The notes: generated by a model not told the origin, from the sequence alone. A stretch of 64,000 bases of DNA from Impatiens glandulifera (GCF_907164915.1 NC_061863.1:24285710-24349709); one strand, 5' to 3'. Positions 1 to 11,237 are shown, counted from the stretch's first letter. Program-made: numbers and translations.

Positions 1-84
1 TATTGACCTAGTGAAGTATCTTTATCGGCCCTTCAAGAAGAAGACATCAGCCGGAGATGTAGAACCCACCAATAAAGTAGCAGG

Positions 85-442
85 TCATCGAAGACATCTC
101 CTACATTTGATAAAATTTAAGAAATCTTGAAGGAGCCGTTGCACCTTTGGAATTCTGGTGGACCCACCGACAAGGATAGCATCGTTGATGGTTCTCTTGT
201 CCATCTTAACATCTCTCAAACACTTCTCAACTAGCTCCATAAACTTTATGAACAAATCCATGTTCAAATCCTCAAATCTTGCATAGGTGATGGTTGAATA
301 GAAATCAATACCCTCAAACAATTAATCAATCTCAATTGTTGTCGAGCGGTCTAAGAGAAAGTCATTTTCGCCCTCTTACAAGCTGTCCTGAGTCTCCTGA
401 GAAACCTGGGGTTTCCGCTGATGTCCTTCTTGTAGAGACACC
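85..442 (-). pseudogene. HSP70 (cytosolic type) C-terminal-half fragment, broken
   Basis: Fragment of a cytosolic-type HSP70 chaperone, covering the end of the nucleotide-binding domain. Seen: on the minus strand KKDISGNP and LRRLRTAC, then a frameshift and stop codons, then an open stretch with [23 protein letters not shown] and [12 protein letters not shown], the phosphate-2 signature region of HSP70. The frame ends just after LLQDF and then reads unrelated sequence. A normal HSP70 is about 650 residues; only about 110 remain, with no start and no substrate-binding domain. Its upstream edge abuts the end of a minus-strand LTR, so the gene was probably cut by that insertion or captured. Certainly HSP70-derived and non-functional; whether transposon-captured or the relic of a resident gene is unresolved. 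Confidence 0.9.
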
Positions 443-980
443 TGTTGATAATCTTATCTCGTAACAATTACACATAAATAATATATGAATACAATAAAAT
501 GATAATAGAACAGATACAATAGATTATGTAATGAGATTAATAAATGTCTTCTCGTTTGCTCTGAGGCCTATGAAATCATAGTTCCCTTAAAACAATTTCA
601 CCGTCTCTCGTTTGTGCTGGAGAGTTTCGTCGGCGGTTGCTTTCCATGGTGCAACGGAACCTGCAATGATTTAGCATAGAAAAAACACTACAACAACGAA
701 CTACACAAAAGTACCTGAATCACAATCACCGGGTTTCGCACTGAAATGGTCGAGTCAAAAAACTCGAAAAACACTCACAAGAACAAGGAAGGACTTTTAG
801 AATTCTAGAGTGAGAAGTGATAAGATCATGTGTGGAGATGAATCAAGGTAAGGGGATATTTATAGTTGAAAATTAAACTCATAATCAATTCTTTAATCCA
901 ACGGTCACTAATCCATCATCCATTCATCCAACGGTTATCCTGGCTTGCCTTTTCATTATCTTTGCAAGTTACATCCAACA
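443..980 (-). mobile_element. Solo LTR related to the LTR retrotransposon at 55169-61187
   Basis: Read on the minus strand, this begins TGTTGGATG and ends TTATCAACA, a TG...CA LTR boundary. Inside it shares ordered blocks with the LTRs at 55169 and 60341: AACCGTTGGAT, CTCACTCTAGAATTC, GTGAGTGTT.TTCGAGTT, GAAACCCGGTGAT and CCAGCACAAACGAGAGA. No matching target duplication is visible (ACACC left, ATAAG right), so the flanks have probably been rearranged. It abuts the HSP70 pseudogene directly. An old diverged relative, not a recent copy. Confidence 0.75.
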
Positions 981-1059
981 ATAAGTATTTTGTAGTTACA
1001 ATAACAATTAACACCAACCCGGCTTAACTTTAGAACCGATCCCATAGCACCAACCCGCC

Positions 1060-2316
1060 CCAACCTTGAAACCGATAATGCTAAATCCGATGAGATCATC
1101 GAAATCGAGGCAATACCTGAACTATCCTATGATAATGAACAACTCGAGGAGTCAGCTCAAGAGTAGACCGAAGAAGAAGATGAGCGAACTAAGTACTTAA
1201 TGGTAGCATGGAAAAGATCCAGTGAAGCAGTTAGTAAACTGACAAGCTATAGAAGACCCTATAAGTGTAAGTTTGGTCTCGGTTATTATATCAACACACC
1301 CATCCAACACAAATCTTCCCAAGGATTGAATCTCACTAAAGACAAGCTTCCATTCATAAACTTTGTTAAGAGCTCTTCAACCTATACCGAGTCATCTCAT
1401 GATTCAAAACTGGCTAAAGAGTTAACCTATATAGGTCCAACCGACACAACCAAATGGTCTCTTTCTAAAAGGAAAACTACTCAACCCTATGATAGGAGCC
1501 CATATTACACCGATCAAATCTCACCTCAACACCACAGTGTAACAATAAGCAGACAGAAACACATCAAACCGAGTGCATATAGAACCATCAAAACCATATC
1601 CGGGAAAATTATGCGAATAATCAAAGTATGGATACCCAAGGGACTAATCAATCACGGACCCAAGTAAATGTGGGTACCAAATAGTTGTAAATATGTATAT
1701 TTTACAGGTTATGAAGAAGCGGATATGAAACTCTGAGTGGTATCTGGACAGCGGTTGCACCAGACATATGACTGAAAATATCAACCTTCTGATCGATATC
1801 AAAATAGAAGTCGATTCAATAATAGTTTTCGGTGACAATTCAAGAGGTAGAACTGTGGGCAAGGGTAAGATTGTCCATGGTAATTTAACAATTAACAATG
1901 TACTTCTTGTTGAAAACCTACACTTTAATCTGTTAAGTATCAGTCAAATGTGTGACGCCGGATATACTGTAGAATTTCATAAACATGCATGCCTAGTTAA
2001 AAACTCTTAGAGTAATACCCTACTAACCGGAAATAGGCTAGGAAATATCTACAAGGTAGACTGGAAAAATGAAATTGAATATCCCATGTGTATGGTAGCT
2101 AGAAATGATCAAAACTGGCTGTGGCATAAAAGATTAAACCATCTAAATTTCAAAACTATAAATTACTTCTGCACTAAAAAGTTAGTTGAAGGAATTCCTG
2201 ACATAAAATTCAATAAAGAGAAAGTATGTTCAGCCTGTCAAATCGGTAAACAGACTAAGTCATCCTTTAAGAGCAAGGCAAATATTCAATCTAACCGCAT
2301 ACGAAGTATATTTTGA
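1060..2316 (+). pseudogene. Copia gag tail / protease / GAG-pre-integrase remnant
   Basis: First part of the polyprotein. Seen in order: an acidic gag C-terminus with a stop near 1165; an open stretch 1200-1667 ending WIPKGLINHGPK, the sequence that precedes the protease in SIRE-type elements; then WYLDSGCTRHMT, the aspartic-protease active-site block (D-S-G), near 1740; then INNVLLVENLHFNLLSISQ; a stop at about 2008; and a GAG-pre-integrase domain with LWHKRLNHLN and a zinc-binding CSACQIGKQ up to about 2290. Stops at 1665, 1737 and 2008 break it. In intact elements the protease matures Gag and Pol. It joins directly to an integrase C-terminal piece, so the integrase core is deleted. Confidence 0.85.
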
Positions 2317-3217
2317 TAGAGTCCCTAACATTTGGTATTTTAGAATTTTCGGTTGTAAATGCTATATTCATATGAATGGGAAAACCTATTTAAATACGTT
2401 TGATGTCAAAACAGATGTTGGGATAATGCTAGGATATTCTGCGGTCAGTAAGACATATAGAGTTTATAATACCAGAACATTAACTATAGAAGAATCTCTT
2501 CATGTTGTATTTGATGAATCGGTTGAAAGTAACACCGCATTATCCTTTGATCTACACAACAGATTGGAAAACCAAAATATCCATTCTGACAGTGAAGATG
2601 AAATTCCAGTTTTTAGACGGTTTGTCCAGGACCAAACGGGTATTGTTGAAACCCAGCCGGATCAAGCTGTCAAACAGCAGAAAGCTGACACCTCAGTGTC
2701 AACTGAGGAAATCGGTCGGTCTGACATTATTGCTCAGTCTACTGATACGTCTAGTCTTGATCAAGTAACCGGTCATTTGGTAGACATCCCTAAACAACGA
2801 AATTTCAAAAGGAACAAAAATCCTCCTCTTGAGCTTGTTATAGGTAGCCCTTCATTACCCATCCGAACTAGGCAACAAATACTGGAACAATATGAAAACT
2901 CCGCTTTCATATCCCAGATTGAGCCGAAAAAGGTGGATGAAGCATTGGTGGATCCGGATTGGATTTTAGCAATGCAAGAAGAATTAAACCAGTTTGAGAG
3001 TAATAATGTCTGGTATCTAGTTCCTAGACCGAAAGATCGACCGGTTATTGGAATAAGATGGGTATTTAGAAATAAACTCAATGAAGACGGTTTGGTTACG
3101 AGGAACAAAGCTAGACTAGTGGCACAAGGATACAAACAGGAAGAAGGCATTGATTTTGAAGAATGATTTGCTCCTGTAGCTAGAATTGAAGAATGATTTG
3201 CTCCTGTAGCTAGAATC
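2290..3217 (+). pseudogene. Copia integrase C-terminus and reverse transcriptase N-terminus, with core deletions
   Basis: Immediately after the zinc-binding block, the frame jumps to the end of integrase (IFGCKCYIHM, LGYSAVSKTYRVYN, near 2340-2480), so the catalytic D-D-E core is missing. A variable acidic linker follows. RT then begins with WILAMQEELNQFESNNVW and RWVFRNKLNEDG, and KARLVAQGYKQEEGIDFEE runs to a stop at about 3164. A 30-bp in-frame tandem duplication (3158-3187 and 3188-3217) repeats the FAPVARIE block together with its stop. The palm region up to the YVDD strand is then lost. No active integrase or RT could be made. Confidence 0.85.
3158..3217 (+). repeat. 30-bp perfect in-frame tandem duplication inside RT
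   Basis: GAAGAATGATTTGCTCCTGT plus ten further bases occurs twice in a row with only the final base differing. It duplicates ten codons including a stop, so it arose in, or was tolerated by, an already dead copy. Confidence 0.9.
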
Positions 3218-4257
3218 GGGCATAACTTCACTATAGGCTCAGTAGATAAAACCCTATTCAAATTCGAGAAAAAGGAACATATTTTACTTGTTCAAATATA
3301 TGTGGATGACATAATCTTCGGTTCCACTGATTCTAAGTTATGTGAAAAATTCTCAACACTAATGACTAACAAGTTTGAAATGAGTATGATGGGAGAATTA
3401 AGCTTCTTCCTTGGTCTTTAGGTTCGACAACTCGAAGGAGGAACATTCATTAACCGAACTAAATATATAAAGGAGCTACTTAAGAAATTTAGGATGGAAA
3501 CATGTTCTTCTACCTCCACTTCAATGAGTTCATCAATCAAGCTGGATAAAGATGATGATGGTCAGGAAATAGACCTGACAGCCTATCGTGGAATTATCGG
3601 TTCATTTCTCTACATAACAGCGAGTCGACCGGACATATTATTTGTGGTCGGAGTGTGTGGAAGATTCCAGGCCAATCCAAAACAATCGCATTACACATCC
3701 GCCAAACGAATCCTAAAATACCTAAAGGGAACACCTGAAGTCGGATTGTGGTATCCAAAGGACTCAAGTTTTAATCTAACCAGCTACTCTGATGCAGACT
3801 ATGCAGGATGTAAGGTTGATAGAAAAAGTACCAGTGGAACATGCCAATTCTTAAGAGATCGGCTCGTTTCATGGTATAGCAAGAAGAAAACATCGGTCGC
3901 TACATCAACCGCAGAAGCTGAATACCTAGCAGCCGGAAGTTGTTGTGCTCAACTTCTATGGATTCAACAACAGCTAAGAGATTTCGGTTTCACCGCCGAA
4001 GAATCTCCAATATTCTGTGACAATACAAGTGCCATAGCCATCACATACAATCCGGTTCTACACTCAAGAACTAAGCATATTGACATAAGGCACCTTTTCA
4101 TCCGGGAACATGTTCAATAGAAGCACACATCCGGTTGGAATATGTATCAACCGATCAACAAGTAGCTGACATATTCACAAAGCCTTTACAGGAAGCTAAG
4201 TTTTCCTTCTTCAGAAATATCATTGGTCTTGCCGATATAAATCAGCTCATTTCTTAA
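3218..4257 (+). pseudogene. Copia RT C-terminal half and RNase H remnant
   Basis: Contains the RT catalytic strand QIYVDDIIFGSTDS (near 3295), FFLGL, the connection region, YRGIIGSFLYITASRPDI, then RNase H with SYSDADYAGC, RKSTSGTCQFL, SWYSKKKTSVATSTAEAEY, FCDNTSAI and RTKHIDIRHLFIREHV. After a stop at 4120 and a frameshift it ends DIFTKPLQEAKF. Stops at about 3418 and 4118 and a frameshift near 4125 disable it. The open part 3494-4120 gives 208 residues. This is the best-preserved part of pol; the RNase H acidic residues are visible in SDAD, AEAEY and CDN. Confidence 0.88.
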
Positions 4258-4799
4258 ACCGAAACTTTACTTCTCTAAAAAGAAATATCGGCTCGGATAG
4301 ACAAAACCATCGGTTCTTCTTAAAATGTCGGAAAATTAAATTACCACTGTACTTATTGAAAAACCGCATTGCTTATCAGTTGCGGTAAACTGACCAGTTA
4401 TTTAGTAACTTACCAAATAACTGCATCGGAACTAATAACTGAAAATCAACCGGTTTGGATATACTCTATTTTGGAATATTTGGATTTCCAACAAAATTTT
4501 GAATAACTGATTATGTTTGGACGTATCTATTCTGAAAAGATTCCTTTTCAAAACAAAACAGTAATGCCTCAAAAGACGTGAAGATATGGTATCTCTCACC
4601 GTCTAGGTCTATGACTTACATTCATAGGGTAGAAACCACCTCATATCTTGGAAATATATTTTATCCAACTGTTAAAAGGATACAACGTGCATTATCCACT
4701 AGTTAACACCATCAACTACCTATTATATAAGTTAGATGCATAATCACACGTCTAACATACCCAACACCTCTCTGAAATCTCTCATTCTACTTGAGCAAA
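4258..4799 (+). promoter_or_regulatory. Pol-to-accessory spacer with TATA box at 4723-4731
   Basis: Noncoding spacer between pol and the first accessory ORF. TTATATAAG lies about 70 nt before the ATG at 4800, followed by a leader rich in CTCTCT/CTCATT. The same arrangement precedes the other two accessory ORFs, which suggests a dedicated promoter rather than read-through from the LTR. Transcription is inferred. Confidence 0.5.
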
Positions 4800-5549
4800 A
4801 TGGCTCATATTTCCTTCCAAAACGTCCTTCAGATTGAGTTTGATTCCGCCCCAGGAACAAACCATTTTGAGATCTACAGAATGATCAAATCAATTGAGAA
4901 CTCCGGTCTACGAAATTTTCTAGATGACCGACATATCATATTTCCCGATACCATTATGGAATTCTTCAGTAACGCAAGAGTTTTCCGTGGTACTCCCTTT
5001 TTCGACACTCTCATTCAGTCCAAGGTGAGAGACACCGTTTTCGAGTTCACCGAGAAAGATTTCGCTCGGTGTTATGACCTTCCAAGAGAAGGTCTCACCG
5101 ATCTAACTCCATCGGCTGAACAGAAGGCTGCCATGTTCCAGCATTTTTCTCGATCTCCTCTTTCTATTGATGATCACGGGGCAAGATCCTCGTTGAGGGC
5201 TGAATATCAGCTGCTCAACGATATCGTCGGTAAATCCATCCTTGGAAAGGATGTCACAAATTTTTTCTGTACAAAGTCTTTTGACATCATGACCGCCATT
5301 ATCAATGAAGTCTCGGTCAACTGGTCAAGGTTGTTTTTTGACAACCTAATCTGGATGATTTCTACTCGTCACACTTGCTTCATTCCCCAAATCAGCACCC
5401 TTCTCTTTGATCTCGGTGTTTCTCTCTGTTCGGGGGTAGGTTTAAGCCCACTTCAAATCATGACTGGAGACTCGGCCGACTCATTCTTCGACCATTTTGA
5501 GAAAGCTTGGAAGAAGAAGCAGAGAGGCGGCTCCTCCTCCAGCCGCTAA
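4800..5549 (+). CDS. Accessory ORF 1 of the Copia element, putative plant transposon protein family
   Basis: An intact 249-residue frame. I chose the ATG at 4800 (MAHISFQ); the upstream in-frame TTG has no support. It belongs to a family of about 250-residue domains that I recall from Lamiales transposon-derived proteins; its biochemical function is unknown. Seen: IMEFFSNARVF near residue 60, FTEKDFARCYDLPREGL near 90, RAEYQLLNDIVGKSI near 140, FDIMTAIINEV then NWSRLFFDNL near 165, and a basic Ser-rich tail (KKKQRGGSSSSR). No signal peptide or obvious membrane segment, so an Env-like membrane role is not supported. It sits where SIRE elements carry an extra gene, with its own TATA box 70 nt upstream. 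It is the only undamaged coding frame in the element and the first of three paralogues. Confidence 0.7.
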   Translation: MAHISFQNVLQIEFDSAPGTNHFEIYRMIKSIENSGLRNFLDDRHIIFPDTIMEFFSNARVFRGTPFFDTLIQSKVRDTVFEFTEKDFARCYDLPREGLTDLTPSAEQKAAMFQHFSRSPLSIDDHGARSSLRAEYQLLNDIVGKSILGKDVTNFFCTKSFDIMTAIINEVSVNWSRLFFDNLIWMISTRHTCFIPQISTLLFDLGVSLCSGVGLSPLQIMTGDSADSFFDHFEKAWKKKQRGGSSSSR

Positions 5550-6011
5550 GTAACTATCTTCTCAGACAACCGGTCTTTTTGTTGCATGCACCGGTTGTAT
5601 ATTTTAAATATGTTTATCTTTTGTGTCTCTCTTGACCTCTTGTGGTATTACTTCGCATCGGTTTAATATATTTTCTACTTTTATTCTATCCATTTTTGGA
5701 ATATTAAATTCTGATCGTATGGAAACCACAAGACATTAAATTCAGTTAGTTTCCAACTAGATTCTTTACCTCGGACAAAACAAAATCACCACTTTCTAAG
5801 AAAATTGTCTTGAACACATAAAGATTCCTCATACCTTAAAAGCATTAATAAGACATATCATAAATGACGAAATCCTACATTTAATGTCATTGCGTTATCC
5901 TTTCTTTACATCTTATTTAAGAGGTTTCTCACTCCTTTTCAAACGCCACGACACATTTGCCATCTTGCAAAAACTACAACCTCCATCTCTCTAAAAACTT
6001 TCTTGAAAAAT
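5550..6011 (+). promoter_or_regulatory. Spacer with TATA-like box before accessory ORF 2
   Basis: AT-rich spacer. TTATTTAAG at 5913-5921 lies about 91 nt before the ATG at 6012, with a CT-rich leader (CCTCCATCTCTCTAAA). It has the same architecture as the promoter of ORF 1 but little sequence identity beyond composition. Confidence 0.4.
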
Positions 6012-6595
6012 GTCTCATCCTACACTCCGAAACTACCTATGCGTCAAATTTTGATTCAGTACTCTCCTCTGATGACATTGAAACAAAGGAAATCTTCTTC
6101 GATTCACTAGTTGACACCGACCTCCGTGGATTCCTGGAAGAATCTGAACCCATTCTACTTCCTGAAGTGTTGGAGTTTTTTGCCAATGCTTCCATGCTCG
6201 ACGATCTTATCGTTTCCATCATAAACGATAATATTATCGTTCAGATCTCAGAAGAAACAATCGCTGAGATGTTCAACCTGTCGACTGAGGGATTTTCGGA
6301 CTTTCCTCCTCGGGTGAACGAGACTCTTGATGACTATGCTGAACTGTTCTCCATGGATCGTAACCCGGTTCAGAACAACGGCCTCAAAGCCTATCTTGCA
6401 CCCCACATCCAAATTCTCCATGACATTGTCACCCGATCCATTGTGTGTCAAGTCCCAAATCAAAACTACTCCAAAAAGACTTTTGATATTATGACTTATA
6501 TCGTAAGCAACACTCATATTAATTGGGCCTCGGTCATCTTTGAAAACCTGAAAACAATGGTTGAAACTAAGAAGAAGCTCGGCTACGCTCCTTAG
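6012..6595 (+). pseudogene. Accessory ORF 2, diverged paralogue with a frameshift
   Basis: Second copy of the same domain. The likely start is the ATG at 6012 (MSHPTL), but that frame stops after 14 codons; a one-base indel near 6040-6055 joins it to the long frame that reaches 6595. Shared landmarks: VLEFFANASMLDDL, ISEETIAEMFNLSTEGF, LAPHIQILHDIVTRSI, TFDIMTYIVSN and INWASVIFENL. Spacing of the FF.NA, L..EG, DIV..SI, FDIMT and NW motifs matches ORF 1. It ends early, without the C-terminal extension seen in ORF 3. Sequence divergence between the paralogues is high, so the duplication is old. Confidence 0.7.
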
Positions 6596-7114
6596 TTGAG
6601 CGGATCATTCGATCAACCGCCCCTGAACTTGGACCGGGATCACCGGTGAATCCAACAAATGTTCTCACCAAGGAATCGGTGGAATAGAAAATGACTAGGA
6701 TGGTTCTTAGGTTCTTTCCTTAGGTTCTTTCCTAAACGGTTCATTTATAAAACCGCTCATGTTGTTCCAACCGATCTGTCATCGGTCTTCACTTTATTAT
6801 ATCATCGGTTTTAATATTATTATAAAAATTCTTTTTCTTCTTTGAGTTTTTGCCGATCAAACTTTAAACCTATCCTTTAAATCTTACCGCTTAAAATTAC
6901 CGCCAATAATTTTGGAGGAAAACTTTGGCGCCCTTTTATCGATGTGACAGCTCATACTTTTCAATGATTCGGTTCGCATTCTAAGACGCGCCCCCAAGCG
7001 GCTTATAAATACATGATCACACCTCGAAAATTCATTTCACGCTTTCTGCTTTCTCTCTCTTGCAATCACTCTAAAAAATTATTCAAGTTTTCGATCAAAC
7101 TTCCAAATTTTAAA
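6596..7114 (+). promoter_or_regulatory. Spacer with TATA box before accessory ORF 3
   Basis: TTATAAATA at 7003-7011 lies 104 nt before the ATG at 7115, followed by a leader containing GCTTTCTCTCTCTTGC. This is the best TATA consensus of the three. A short direct repeat (TTAGGTTCTTTCC twice) lies near 6708-6733. The rest of the spacer shows nothing recognisable. Confidence 0.5.
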
Positions 7115-9468
7115 ATGGGTCATGACTCTGCTCTTTTCGTCCACATTATCCAAGTTGATTTCGAAGAAATTTGACACAACGGATCGGAGGAAGCTCGATA
7201 CGTCTTAGGGCTAATCTCCGCTTCGGGTCTGGAACAGTTCCTGAACGGACCGTTCGTTCTCTACCAAGATGCGGTGACGGACTTCTTCGCAAATGCTACT
7301 TTAAATGATGAAACTATCTCTACAGCAGTCGGGGGACAAGCATTTGAAGTTACAAAGGACTTACTTGATGATGTTTTTTAGTTACCAAAAGAGGGAAATG
7401 ATTTCACTGAAGGTGGAGATGCAGATGAAGTTCTGGCGGTTTGTCATGACATATCTTGCACCGATGAACCGATAGTGGTTTCCGGCAAGAAAGGGGACCT
7501 AAAACCGGAGTATAGGCTGCTGTGCGAAATCATTTCAAAGTCTATTCAGGGAAGGGGAGGCAACTTCGATAGCCTCACCAATCTCAAGATTGAAACAATG
7601 GCCACGATTGTCAAAAGAGAAAAGATCAACTGGGCCGAGGTGATCTTTTCCAACCTATGCGAGATGGTGGATCCCAACTCCACCCGATCTCGGGGATATG
7701 CCATTCCCTTAGGCAAACTACTCCTCCATCTCAACATTCAAACCTGCCCAGGGATCCTCCTCCAAGGCAGCAAGATAATCAAATCCGTCCACTTCACAAA
7801 ATTCAGCAAGACAAAGGTCTCGGCAGTTATGAAGCCGAAGGCTCCAGCAAAGAAGACTCAACCCAAGAAGAAGAAAGCTCCAGTAGCAGAAGAAACCGGA
7901 AGCGAAAGAATAAGGTCGACTCCTCGGGGATCTGGCTCCATGAATGTTCAAGCCAATGTCTCAAACCCGACTATCTCCACGGCTAGCACCTCTAGCCGTT
8001 CCAAGGATAACTCTGGCCATCCAGTCAATACATTTACATCCCCTGATCTCGAAACCGAGGAAGATCGGTCAAACAATGCTAACATGTCAAGCAGCAAAGG
8101 GAAGAAGAAATTAGTTGAATATGAGGATGATGAGGAAGAATTTCTAGAAGTGAATGCTGAAGCCGAAACCGGTCCGACCGAACAATCGGAAACAGCAGAA
8201 GACGCGCTGAAGGATATGGGGGATGCTTTTATCCCCAAAGTCATAAATAACCTCACAATGAAGGCGCTCGAACGAAGCAACATTTTCTATGAATGGGCAT
8301 CTATGAGAGCGGAAATCGGATTTGCCGATATGATCCCAACCTGTCTTGCGCATCTGAAGTGGGAAACGCTGGTGAAACTTGACAATGTGGTTTTTGAGTT
8401 GGCAAAGACAAGGAAAGTCGCGGCTTCTCTTAAGAGAGCACCGCTCGTGGAGACTCACGCCCGGATAATTGAGTTCACCCAGTCCATTATCCGCATACAA
8501 CAACAACCACAAGAGAGGACTCTCATTAATCAGATGGTGCTAGAGGCACTACAGAAATCGGTTCAGGAAATGGAAGAAACAATGACCCGGCTAGAATTAG
8601 AGACCGGTCAGGAAGATGAAGTTCCCCACTCCTCTCGGTTAGATCTTAATAATGAGGATAGAACGCAAAGGTCAGAGCCTGACGCCGGTCAACCCTTAAG
8701 AAAGGAAGCAAGTACCTCTCCTCCACCAACATCCCCGGCCAGGACTTCTTTAAGTAAGTCCCCTGAACACCAACACATTGATATTGAGACGGAAAATCTG
8801 GTGTCCGATCAGAATGATCCTCCCCGCAACAACCCTCCGGTAGAGTCTTTCGTAACTAAAATGAACAAGGCATGATTCGAAAAATTCTTCCAAGAAACCA
8901 TTGCACCGTGGAAGGCTAAGATGGAAGAACAGACATAATCATCGCACCGGATGATTGAAACCCTTGAAGAAGGAAATGCTCAAACTGACTCCTCTTTAAA
9001 AGCGGTTTCGGCAGAACTTGAAGAACTCATCGCAGCTAAGATGGCAGCCGACGAAGCAAGAATCAAGGAAAATGAAATAGCATCCCTGAAGATTCAGAAG
9101 AAGAGAATGAAAGACTAAGAATTTTGAAGGAAAGGGAACAATCGAATGCGGTAATGGCCCGACAGGTCAATGAAGAGGAACATGTCAATCCGGACGTAAC
9201 GGAACAAACGCCAACTCCGGTTACCCATACAACACGCGGTGAAACGAGAAAGAGAAAGGCAGCAACGAAAAAGGCGGCTCAACAATTATTAGATGACTGT
9301 GCGGATCCAATTGGTGTATCACTGGTAAACTTGGAGACTTCGAATTCAGATAAAGATGTGGACAATGTTCCACCGCTGCAGAAACGAACGCGAGTTGTTC
9401 CGATCGCTGCAATGCCTATTCGCACAGTTCCTCCAAGCTCCCTACCTCAAAGATCTACGGCCCATTGA
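7115..9468 (+). pseudogene. Accessory ORF 3, long paralogue with charged linker and coiled-coil tail
   Basis: Third copy, far longer. It starts at the ATG at 7115 (MGHDSALF); in-frame stops at 7172 and 7379 break the N-terminal domain, which still shows DFFANATLNDETI, FEVTKDLLDDVF, LKPEYRLLCEIISKSIQG and KINWAEVIFSNL. From 7475 the frame is open to 8875. After the domain come a Lys-rich run (KKTQPKKKKAP), a Ser/Thr-rich linker, an acidic stretch (EDDEEEF), a helical segment (NIFYEWASMRAEI), then Glu/Lys-rich heptad-like sequence. Further stops at about 8874 and 8936 and a frameshift near 9115 lead to a basic RKRKAATKKAAQQ tail ending at 9468. Composition suggests a nuclear, nucleic-acid-associated protein, but that is inference; the function is unknown. 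Confidence 0.65.
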
Positions 9469-9812
9469 GCTCCTCCTTCAACACGGCATGCACCGGCAAC
9501 CGGTGGGTCAGGAAATTGAGCATCCTCTTCCAGACCAGGCTACGATCCGTGTACTCCAGGAAAAGGCCTAATGTCGGACTATATCTGGGACATCGTAAAT
9601 AGGGACAATAGGAATAGGGATTAAAATTCTATCTACCCGCTTTATGTCTACTTGTACTTATTTTGCGTTTAACTTATGATATTTTCTATATATAAAGTAT
9701 TTTTGCAAAACCGGTGTATTTACTTAAACGCATTCTTTTGGAAATTCGGCCTACCTCTTACTTCTTGTATGGTTTTGAATATTTTAAATAAAATAATCAA
9801 AAAGGGAGAAAA

Positions 9813-11237
9813 TGGTAGATAAAATTTTTCGAAAATTTTTCGCAAGACAAAACCTGTTTTCAAATTTTTTTCTCAAAGTCTATTCTAAAAACATTTTCCA
9901 AAATAACAAATCATTTAAACAATCATCGGACGCATGGTTTTGAATATTTTAAATAAAATAATCAAAAATGGAGAAATTATTAGATAAAATTGATCGGTTA
10001 AATAAAAAGCTTAACTTAATAAACTTATTGTGCAGGAATGGTCAAGAATCTCGAACGGTCAAAAGCCTGTAACGATCAAGAATCTCGAACGGTTAAGAAT
10101 CTCAACTGGTCAAGAATTTCAACCGGTCAAGAATCAAGCCAAATAGAAGAAGCAAAATCTAAACCGGAAGCTATCCGGTTGAACTGAACAACCGGTCAAC
10201 ATGATAAGTTGGAATGAAATACTCAATCCAAATCCAAAGAACAAATCCAACGAGAAGACTACTTAGAGAAAGAAGTCAAGGATATTAAAAATAAAGATTA
10301 GTTTACAAATTGGTGCGAACAAACACTTTGGGTATATGCAGAAGATGACATCAAAGGATCAGACTATGATATTGCCATTTTGGTACAAGTCTGATGATAT
10401 GTTGCAGGCTACAGAAGAATACCTGAAGAAACAGTTACCATTTGGGTACAAGTCAAAGGAGCAATCTCCCAGGTGTAGGCAACTGTCCAACCGATAGTTT
10501 TCATAATCAAGCAAAGACAAATCAAAGCCGGTCTGCTCCATGCCTTGGAAGCCTAAACCGCATTTAATGTTATGCTGAACCTCTGAAGTTATCCATTAAA
10601 GAAATGTGACCGTTGGCACATTCTCACCTATAAAAGGAGAAGCTGAGGAAGCTGAAAAACAACAAGTCTTTGAACAACAAGTGAACAAGCGCTAAGAAAG
10701 AGCAAGAACAAGTGTTTATCTCTCTAAGATTCAAAGCTTGAGTGTGTTTGTGTTACAATTTCTATGATAATTGTAAGAGTGATTATCGAGCAATCAATAA
10801 GACTCAATCGTGTATTGTGTTTGTGTATTCCTTAGTGAATATCCTTCTCGTGGTTTAAGAAGGGGTGACGTAGGAGTTTTATCTCCGAACATCCATAAAA
10901 ACCTGACTCGTGCTTTGCCTTCTTCTGGTTTTATATTCTAACCGACTCTCCATATTCTAACCGGTTCCATATTCTAACCGACCTATACTATTCCAACCGC
11001 CTTACTAATCCTCAACCGACGTTCTCCAAACCGCATCTCTATTCATTTTGTGTGTGTATTGCTTCAACCTAAAACAAACCACTTCAGTACTTGAACTCAG
11101 TTCAAGGGTTTGTGACAGTTTGTGTAGTATTGAAATCGATGCTAATTCTTAACCGGATTAGCCCCAACCGTTGAGTGTTGTCAGAAAGTACTATCCGGCT
11201 GGACCCTAGTCCGCCATCGGCGATCTAGATCCTAACA
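9813..11237 (+). mobile_element. 3' LTR of the Copia element
   Basis: Preceded by the polypurine tract AAAGGGAGAAAA; starts TGGTAGATAA and ends ATCCTAACA, about 1.4 kb. It contains a TATA box (CTATAAAAGGAG at about 10628), a plausible transcription start and leader, and many short GGTCAAGAATCTC / AACCGGT motifs between 10020 and 10200. A 160-bp spaced direct repeat (GGTTTTGAATATTTTAAATA at 9772 and 9934) blurs the left boundary, so the start is approximate. The right edge cuts into the pararetrovirus-like sequence that follows. Confidence 0.6.
10628..10637 (+). promoter_or_regulatory. TATA box of the Copia 3' LTR
   Basis: CTATAAAAGG followed by a purine-rich leader, in the middle of the LTR where the U3/R boundary is expected. 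Confidence 0.6.

Larger units (their letters stand above)
1060..11237 (+). mobile_element. Decayed 5'-truncated Copia element (SIRE/Maximus-like) with three accessory ORFs and a 3' LTR
   Basis: The order gag tail, protease, GAG-pre-integrase, integrase, RT, RNase H is Copia order. A long downstream accessory region and a 1.4-kb 3' LTR preceded by the purine tract AAAGGGAGAAAA suggest the SIRE/Maximus lineage, known for an extra (env-position) ORF after pol. No 5' LTR or primer-binding site is present; the left end falls near the solo LTR. Pol carries several stops and at least two large internal deletions. The clade assignment is inference. Confidence 0.75.

Noticed and set aside
443..980. 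Promoter region of the HSP70 fragment
   Set aside because: It has TG...CA ends and ordered homology to the 55169 LTR, so it is an LTR; heat-shock elements were not evident.
4791..4799. Upstream TTG start for accessory ORF 1
   Set aside because: The ATG at 4800 is the first standard start after a TATA box and CT-rich leader, and nuclear plant genes use ATG.
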